Source: Bacteroidota bacterium
GTDB taxonomy: Bacteria; Bacteroidota; Ignavibacteria; Kapaibacteriales; UBA2268
Direction of reading: 5' to 3'
DNA: 17,649 nt
NCBI GenBank assembly: GCA_024280675.1
Contig: JAJRPT010000097.1
Coordinates: forward strand, 1-17,649
Positions 12,938-17,649 of the stretch are shown here, one piece after another; positions within the stretch are counted from its first letter, which is position 1; the number at the start of each line of letters is the position of its first letter. Under the pieces are notes generated by a model, which was given only the letters and a program-made list of their open reading frames with translations, searched no databases and was not told the DNA's origin. The position numbers were made by a program, and so were the translations under genes.

Positions 12938-14263
12938 ATGAAAAATATTACTGTTGGTCTTGATATTGGCACAAGTAAAATCTGTGCTCTTGTTGCATCG
13001 GGTGAGGGTAGTAAGCAAGAGGGCTTGGAAATCCTTGGCATTGGCATCTCAGAATCGGAGGGATTGAGCAGAGGTGTTATTGTCAATATCGAACGAACGA
13101 CCAACACAATAAAAAAAGTAATCGAACAAGCAGAGCAACAATCCAATATTAAAATCAAGGAAGTTACCGTCGGGATTGCTGGAGACTATATCGAGTCGTT
13201 TGAAACTCGTGGGATAATCGGCATCTCCAATCCTAACAAAGAAGTAACAAAAGAAGATGTGGACAGGCTTATCGAAAATGCAAGATCGGTCAAAATATCC
13301 TCCGACCGGGAAATCATTCATGTTATGCCACAGTATTACATAATTGACGGGCAAGATGGAATCACCGACCCAATCGGTATGAGTGGCGTGCGAATGGAGG
13401 CCAGCGTTCATATCATCACTGGGATAAGGACGGCCATCCAGAACATACACCGCTGTGTCGAGCGTTGCGGAGTAAAGGTCAGCAAAGTTGTCCTTGAGCC
13501 TTACGCCAGCTCACGTGCTCTTCTCACCGATGAAGAAAAAGAAGTTGGTGTGGCCATTGTCGATATTGGAGGCGGAACTACCGACATTGCCATATTTGAA
13601 GAAGATGTAATTCGTTATACTTCAATTTTTGGGCTAGCCGGAAGGCATGTCACAGACGATATTCGTAATGTTCTGGGAATTATTGCAAATCAAGCAGAAA
13701 GGATCAAAAGAGAATACGGGCATTGTTTCCAAGAATCAATTTCAAAAGACGAAGTGTTTATGATCCCTGGAATAAGTGGCAGAAAGCCAATGGAGGTATC
13801 AAAGGCGAATCTCTGCAATATTATTCAACCAAGGATGGAAGAGTTGTTTGAATTTGCTTTGGCTGAGATTAAAAAGTCTGGTTTTGCCGAAAGACTTGGT
13901 GCTGGCATTGTTCTCACGGGTGGAACTTGCTTGCTCAAGGGAACCGAAGATCTTGCACATGCAGTTTTTGGATTGCCTGTAAAGATTGGGATTCCTTCTC
14001 AGATTTCATATTCGGGACTTGCGCCTGAGATTGAAAGTCCAATTTATTCCACTGGTGTTGGCTTGGCATTATTTGGCCTGGAAGAAAAGTCAATGTCGAG
14101 CGAAAGTGGTGATGTAGAGTATTTGGATAAGAATGAAAAGAGTGGAAAAGATGAAAAGGGCGAACTTGTTGTCGAGAAAGAACCTCAACTCGGTACAGAA
14201 GAAGAAAAAGAAGAAAAAACATCAATAGCTCAAAAATTTAAAAAATTCATGGAGCGTTTATAA
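12938..14263 (+). CDS. ftsA: Cell division protein FtsA
   Basis: FtsA is the actin-like ATPase that anchors FtsZ filaments to the inner membrane. The 441-residue product has the phosphate-1 loop GLDIGTSKICALVA (7-20), the SHS2/1C subdomain (about 85-165), the second phosphate loop IVDIGGGTTDIAIF (207-220), and the adenosine motif GIVLTGGTCLLKG (about 322-334). An acidic/lysine-rich linker follows the actin core (about 385-428, for example EKSMSSESGD and TEEEKEEK). The protein ends with SIAQKFKKFMERL, an amphipathic helix of the kind that binds the membrane. It starts at an ATG 44 bases after the ftsQ stop with little Shine-Dalgarno complementarity. All core motifs are intact, so normal function is expected. 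Confidence 0.97.
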   Translation: MKNITVGLDIGTSKICALVASGEGSKQEGLEILGIGISESEGLSRGVIVNIERTTNTIKKVIEQAEQQSNIKIKEVTVGIAGDYIESFETRGIIGISNPNKEVTKEDVDRLIENARSVKISSDREIIHVMPQYYIIDGQDGITDPIGMSGVRMEASVHIITGIRTAIQNIHRCVERCGVKVSKVVLEPYASSRALLTDEEKEVGVAIVDIGGGTTDIAIFEEDVIRYTSIFGLAGRHVTDDIRNVLGIIANQAERIKREYGHCFQESISKDEVFMIPGISGRKPMEVSKANLCNIIQPRMEELFEFALAEIKKSGFAERLGAGIVLTGGTCLLKGTEDLAHAVFGLPVKIGIPSQISYSGLAPEIESPIYSTGVGLALFGLEEKSMSSESGDVEYLDKNEKSGKDEKGELVVEKEPQLGTEEEKEEKTSIAQKFKKFMERL

Positions 14264-14291
14264 AATATTTTATAAACAATCCATAATGTGG

Positions 14292-14319
14292 ATGCTTAAG
14301 GTGGGGACTTTTTAAGCAT
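14292..14319 (+). promoter_or_regulatory. Hairpin in the ftsA-ftsZ spacer
   Basis: ATGCTTAA (14292-14299) and TTAAGCAT (14312-14319) form a perfect eight-base-pair stem with a 12-base loop; two more G-U pairs can extend it inward. It is followed by ATTTAGGAATAATT and not by a T-run, so it is unlikely to terminate. It may be a processing or stability element that sets ftsZ apart from ftsA in the message. Confidence 0.4.
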
Positions 14320-14374
14320 GATTTAGGAATAATTAAAAAATAATAGAAAAGCATAAATAAAATCATCAATATTT

Positions 14375-14381
14375 AGAGGGG
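14375..14381 (+). promoter_or_regulatory. Strong ribosome binding site of ftsZ
   Basis: AGAGGGG lies eight bases before the ftsZ ATG. It is the clearest Shine-Dalgarno sequence in the window, where most genes have a weak one or none, and fits the need for far more FtsZ than FtsQ or FtsA. Confidence 0.7.
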
Positions 14382-14389
14382 AAGTAAGA

Positions 14390-15691
14390 ATGGCAATTGG
14401 AATAGATACAAATTGTAGCCAAGGTGCATCAATCAAAGTGATAGGACTTGGCGGTGGTGGCGGAAACGCAGTTAATAATATGATTCGCAAAGGTTTGAGC
14501 GGTGTTGATTTTATTGTGGCAAATACCGACACGCAAGCCCTCGAGCATAGTCTTGCCAACACAAAGATTCAGCTTGGTGCCGAGACGACACGTGGGCTGG
14601 GTGCGGGTGCAAATCCTGAGATGGGGAAATTAGCTTTGCAAGAAAGTGAGAATGAAATTCGTGATGCGATTAAGGGTGCCGATATGATTTTCATCACTTG
14701 TGGAATGGGTGGTGGAACTGGGACTGGTTCTGCTCCAGTGGTTGCTAAACTTGCCAAAGAGTCTGGGTCGTTAGTTGTGGCTATCGTTACCAAACCATTT
14801 TTATTTGAAAGCCGAAAAAGAGTCAAATTAGCAGACGATTGGATTGAAATACTAAAAGAGCATGTCGATGCCCTAATTGTTATTCCTAATGAAAGACTGC
14901 TTGAAATTATTGACAAGGACACAACGTTTATCGATGCTTTTCTAAAAGTAGACGAGGTTCTCTACAACGCAACCAGAGGAATATCCGATATTATTTCCTG
15001 TCATGGATATCTTAATGTAGATTTTGCTGATGTACAAACGATTATGAAGGATATGGGCGACGCTCTTATGGGGATTGGAACCTCTGGCGGAGAACACCGT
15101 GCTATTGAGGCAACTCAAAAAGCACTCAACTCACCACTCCTTGACGGCATTTCAATCAAGGGTGCAAAGGGTATACTCGTCAATATCACTGGTGGAAAGA
15201 ATATGACGATGACTGAAATTTCAGAAGCAGTTTCGAAGGTCGAAGAAGAAGCGGGCGGCGGAGATGGGGACACGAACCTCATTCACGGAGTTGTTTACAA
15301 CGATGAAATGGGTGATGAAATTATGGTAACCGTTGTAGCTACTGGATTTAACTCAAACAATCAAAAAGACGAAGAAATAACCAACGGGACGGTTGAGGTA
15401 CAAACTCTTCCTTTTGAATCTGAGAACACAATCAAACTCAAGCAAGAGCCACTTCCTCAGAAGTTTACCCAACATGCTAGCTCTTATTCTTCTAGCCCAA
15501 AGGGTCCAAACCAGCTAGACAAATTCAACACACCAGCCATAAATCGCAGGGGACCAAGTGGAGCACACCTAGGCGAACAAGGCAACCTTCGGGCGAAGCA
15601 TCTGTCCTCTTTCGAACCCACAATCAATGGCAAAGAAAACAATAATACTAACACCACAGAACATAAATTTATACGAAAACTGATGGACTGA
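14390..15691 (+). CDS. ftsZ: Cell division protein FtsZ
   Basis: FtsZ is the tubulin-like GTPase that forms the division ring. The 433-residue product shows VIGLGGGGGNAVNNMI (17-32), NTDTQAL (45-51), the tubulin signature GGGTGTG within FITCGMGGGTGTGSAPVVA (101-119), IPNERLL (165-171), and the synergy/T7 loop NVDFADV (209-215) with the catalytic Asp. The globular part ends near residue 320 (TVVATGF), a flexible linker rich in Ser, Pro and Asn runs to about 418, and the C-terminal peptide reads HKFIRKLMD, resembling the conserved tail that binds FtsA. Two local departures from the usual FtsZ wording, FESRKR for FEGxxR and DDWIEIL for the common ExGIxxL, look like lineage variation. A strong RBS precedes it and a terminator follows. 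Confidence 0.98.
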   Translation: MAIGIDTNCSQGASIKVIGLGGGGGNAVNNMIRKGLSGVDFIVANTDTQALEHSLANTKIQLGAETTRGLGAGANPEMGKLALQESENEIRDAIKGADMIFITCGMGGGTGTGSAPVVAKLAKESGSLVVAIVTKPFLFESRKRVKLADDWIEILKEHVDALIVIPNERLLEIIDKDTTFIDAFLKVDEVLYNATRGISDIISCHGYLNVDFADVQTIMKDMGDALMGIGTSGGEHRAIEATQKALNSPLLDGISIKGAKGILVNITGGKNMTMTEISEAVSKVEEEAGGGDGDTNLIHGVVYNDEMGDEIMVTVVATGFNSNNQKDEEITNGTVEVQTLPFESENTIKLKQEPLPQKFTQHASSYSSSPKGPNQLDKFNTPAINRRGPSGAHLGEQGNLRAKHLSSFEPTINGKENNNTNTTEHKFIRKLMD

Positions 15692-15732
15692 TTTTATTTT
15701 AATATAATATTTAATTTCAATTTCTTAAATTC

Positions 15733-15768
15733 AAGTCTTATGTTTTCCCAGCGTAGGACTTTTTTTTT
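15733..15768 (+). terminator. Intrinsic terminator of the ftsQAZ operon
   Basis: AAGTCTTATG (15733-15742) and CGTAGGACTT (15752-15761) form a ten-base-pair stem with two G-U pairs and a nine-base loop, followed at once by a run of nine T (15760-15768). It lies 42 bases after the ftsZ stop, so it separates the division operon from the downstream barrel-protein operon. Confidence 0.85.
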
Positions 15769-15791
15769 ATAAAATAATTTGTGGCTCTATT

Positions 15792-16358
15792 ATGAAACTC
15801 TTGCTTACATTCGCCCTTAGCTTACTTGCTCCTTTTTGCCTCATCTCGTCTGAGATCTCAGTTTATGGGCTATTCCAATACAGCATCACCCACGGCAACG
15901 AAGCCATAACTCACGAAAATGGAAAGGGATATGGCGGTGGATTAGAATACAGATACGAAGATTTTTCTTTTGGTGCCGATTATTCGTTCCAAAGATTTGC
16001 TTCTGTGGGCAATGACAAAGCCAACCGTAATTTCTTGGAAATCGAACCGCTGAGTATTTTTGCCAAATACCACATCAGTGACTTTGGCGAGCAGAAGCCT
16101 TTCTTTGGTCTAGGTTACCAAATGCTGGAATTGAATTATATCACCACAGATTACAACCCGCAAACAAGACGATTTGAAGGAGAAGAAGATAACAAAAGTG
16201 AATACTCTGGATATTTCCTAATGCTTGGAGCTGATTTCAATATTTGGGAAAGTATTTATTTGCAGACTTATGCGCGCCTCAATTATATTCCCCGGGAAAA
16301 TGAATCCCTCACATACACAGACATAGTGCTCACTCTGAGCTATAGGTTTAAGTTATGA
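15792..16358 (+). CDS. Outer-membrane beta-barrel protein of unknown role
   Basis: A 188-residue protein with a signal peptide (MKLLLTFALSLLAPFCLISS, cleavage uncertain; no proper lipobox). Alternating polar and hydrophobic strands rich in Tyr, Phe and Gly follow (GLFQYSITHGNEA, YGGGLEYRYEDFSFGADYSF, YHISDFGEQKPFFGLGYQML, YSGYFLMLGADFNIW, ending VLTLSYRFKL). The length and the strand count of about eight fit a small OmpA- or OmpX-like eight-stranded barrel, although no specific family is recognised. The ATG lies 100 bases after ftsZ, beyond its terminator. Its stop overlaps the next gene start by four bases (ATGA), so the barrel protein and the potassium channel are translationally coupled. 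Confidence 0.8.
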   Translation: MKLLLTFALSLLAPFCLISSEISVYGLFQYSITHGNEAITHENGKGYGGGLEYRYEDFSFGADYSFQRFASVGNDKANRNFLEIEPLSIFAKYHISDFGEQKPFFGLGYQMLELNYITTDYNPQTRRFEGEEDNKSEYSGYFLMLGADFNIWESIYLQTYARLNYIPRENESLTYTDIVLTLSYRFKL

Positions 16359-17227
16359 GAAAATTAAAGAGCGAGATATTCAACATATTCCACACCTCTT
16401 ATGGGCGAAAGGGGTGGCGGTACAAAATTGATGATTATTTTATAACATCGCTCATTGTACTCAATGTCTTAGCCATAATTTTAGAGACCAACTCAGACCT
16501 CCGTCACAGTTACCAGTTTTATTTCTATTATTTCGAATTATTTTCAGTGACTATTTTCAGCATTGAATATTTGTTGCGTCTTTGGGTATCAGACCTAAAA
16601 TACAGGACAATGTCCCCTTTCAAAGCCCGCTTAAAATATATTTTCTCAGCAATGGGAATAATTGATCTTCTGGCAATAATTCCATTTTACTTGCCATTAT
16701 TTGTCGATCTTGATCTTCGCAACTTACGTTCTTTACGTCTTTTCAGACTTTTTCGAATATTCAAACTTGCACATTATTCTGCCTCACTCAGACTTGTTGG
16801 GCAAGTTATCAACAAAAAGAAGCAAGTGCTTACCATCACCATTGCTTCTACTTTCATCATCATCATGCTTTCGGCATCAATCATGTTCGAGCTTGAACAC
16901 AGCCTTCAACCAGATAAATTCCCAGATATATTTGGAGCATTTTGGTGGGCGATTGCAACCCTGACGACCATCGGTTATGGGGACGTTTACCCCATGACTG
17001 GTGCGGGGCAAATTCTTGCAGCAATCACTGCTATTTTTGGAATTGGCCTAGTCGCCATCCCAACAGGAATTGTATCGGTGGGATTTTTAGAGGAAATATC
17101 TAAGATGAAAACAGAAAAAGAAATTGCAGAACATCGCAATTATATTTTACACAAAAGGGTCAGAAGGGCTAAGAAAAAATTAGTGAAACATAATTTTAAG
17201 GCAAAGCTAAGTGGAAAAAGAAATTGA
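16355..17227 (+). CDS. Voltage-gated potassium channel (six-helix, ion transport family)
   Basis: A 290-residue inner-membrane channel with S1 (about 29-45), S2 (56-78), S3 (96-116), S4 (122-140), S5 (158-178), a pore helix (193-205) and S6 (216-240). The selectivity filter TIGYGD (residues 205-210, TTIGYGDVYP) is the potassium signature. The S4 segment carries positive charges every third residue (Arg122, 125, 128, 131, 134 and Lys137), the hallmark of a voltage sensor. S2 and S3 hold acidic partners (Glu61, Glu71, Asp104). The tail after S6 is short, basic and probably coiled coil (ISKMKTEKEIAEH), with no RCK or cyclic-nucleotide domain. A tetramer is expected. It overlaps the barrel gene by four bases and the MeaB gene by 17, which points to one operon whose common purpose is unclear. 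Confidence 0.95.
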   Translation: MRKLKSEIFNIFHTSYGRKGWRYKIDDYFITSLIVLNVLAIILETNSDLRHSYQFYFYYFELFSVTIFSIEYLLRLWVSDLKYRTMSPFKARLKYIFSAMGIIDLLAIIPFYLPLFVDLDLRNLRSLRLFRLFRIFKLAHYSASLRLVGQVINKKKQVLTITIASTFIIIMLSASIMFELEHSLQPDKFPDIFGAFWWAIATLTTIGYGDVYPMTGAGQILAAITAIFGIGLVAIPTGIVSVGFLEEISKMKTEKEIAEHRNYILHKRVRRAKKKLVKHNFKAKLSGKRN

Positions 17228-17649
17228 TTTGCTAATCAGCAAAATAATTAACGGGCAAAGAGCAGCACTTGGCCGCGCCATGACTATTGTTGAGTCCACA
17301 CATCCTAAATACAAAGATACCGCCTTTGAGATACTGAATTACGCAGAGAAAAAGCAATCTAATTCCATACGCATCGGAATCACAGGAGTCCCAGGGGTTG
17401 GCAAATCTACATTCATAGAAGTACTGGGGGAAATATTAATAAATCTTGGACACAAAGTTGCCGTTTTGGCAATCGACCCAAGCTCTAGCCTAACGGGCGG
17501 ATCCATTTTGGGCGACAAGACCAGAATGGAAAAGCTCTCCCGCAATCCCAATGCTTTCATCCGTCCCTCGCCCAGCTCAGGGGTATTGGGCGGGGTCACC
17601 AAAAGCACTCGTGACCTTATTTTACTTTGCGAACTGGCCGGCTATGATA
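17211..17649 (+). CDS. meaB: Methylmalonyl-CoA mutase-associated GTPase MeaB, N-terminal part
   Basis: A G3E-type P-loop GTPase of the MeaB/ArgK family that guards and reloads adenosylcobalamin-dependent methylmalonyl-CoA mutase. About 146 residues are visible and the frame continues beyond the window. Seen: the N-terminal helix LLISKIINGQRAALGRAMT and IVESTHP typical of the family, Walker A ITGVPGVGKST, then VAVLAIDPSSSLTGGSILGD and KTRMEKLS, then AFIRPSPSSGVLGGVTKSTRD, where the family usually reads R-x-x-S-x-G-x-x-G-G. Start: a GTG at 17211 preceded nine bases upstream by AAGG; an in-frame stop sits immediately before it. This start overlaps the potassium channel by 17 bases; a TTG at 17229 is the alternative. 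It implies a propionate/methylmalonyl-CoA route using vitamin B12, and the mutase gene may lie nearby outside the window. Confidence 0.93.
   Translation, partial: MEKEIDLLISKIINGQRAALGRAMTIVESTHPKYKDTAFEILNYAEKKQSNSIRIGITGVPGVGKSTFIEVLGEILINLGHKVAVLAIDPSSSLTGGSILGDKTRMEKLSRNPNAFIRPSPSSGVLGGVTKSTRDLILLCELAGYD

Noticed and set aside
13049..13450. 133-codon minus-strand frame inside ftsA
   Set aside because: Antisense to conserved FtsA core sequence; the composition reflects the complementary strand.
14287..14308. GTGG and GTGGGG repeats in the ftsA-ftsZ spacer as MraZ boxes
   Set aside because: Only two imperfect copies with wrong spacing and at the wrong place in the cluster.
1..17649. CRISPR arrays, insertion sequences, phage genes, integrase or att sites at tRNA-Ser, defence or biosynthetic islands
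   Set aside because: No spaced direct repeats, transposase, integrase or toxin-type genes were seen; the tRNA 3' end is not duplicated in the window.

Overview
The window is a stretch of ordinary, densely packed bacterial chromosome with an AT-rich base composition. The best guess for its owner is a Gram-negative member of the Bacteroidota-Chlorobiota (FCB) group, perhaps near Ignavibacteria or Kapabacteria. The basis is: (i) outer-membrane proteins and a complete ftsQ-ftsA-ftsZ set; (ii) complex I subunits whose sequence style, especially NuoG, recalls that group; (iii) weak or absent Shine-Dalgarno sequences before many genes; and (iv) two well-formed promoters (before tRNA-Ser and before ftsQ) with TTG at about -33 and TAnnTTTG at about -7, the form known for the primary sigma factor of Bacteroidota. 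The taxonomic call is inference, not proof.

Layout. Bases 1-4515 (minus strand) hold a respiratory/metabolic run read nuoG, nuoH, nuoI, rpe and then a PIF1-like ATPase/helicase that leaves the window. Bases 4715-5817 (minus) hold a glycosyltransferase family 2 gene overlapping by 4 bases a small DUF2304-type membrane protein. On the plus strand from 5994 to 8231 lies a patatin phospholipase fused to a POTRA and an outer-membrane barrel (type Vd secretion-like), preceded by an unexplained small ORF that overlaps its start. It converges on, and shares stop-codon bases with, a minus-strand pair (8228-9909): a signal-peptide-bearing protein of unknown function and a YciO-type Sua5/YrdC protein.

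An AT-rich divergent spacer with a perfect 15-bp tandem repeat precedes a plus-strand regulator (10035-11495). It looks like a receiver plus HD-GYP protein but has lost the phospho-acceptor aspartate and key HD-GYP metal ligands. A stand-alone tRNA-Ser(UGA) gene on the minus strand follows, with its own promoter and terminator, and then about 480 bases without a gene.

The cell-division genes ftsQ, ftsA and ftsZ (12204-15691, plus) follow, with a good promoter, a roughly 100-nt structured leader and a strong intrinsic terminator after ftsZ. The usual upstream murein genes of the dcw cluster are absent. The window closes with a tightly overlapping plus-strand trio: an outer-membrane barrel protein, a six-helix voltage-gated potassium channel, and the start of a MeaB-type GTPase for methylmalonyl-CoA mutase.

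I see no CRISPR array, insertion sequence, phage or defence island. The most unusual items are the doubly degenerate receiver/HD-GYP protein, the small overlapping ORFs before the patatin gene, and the barrel-channel-GTPase operon.
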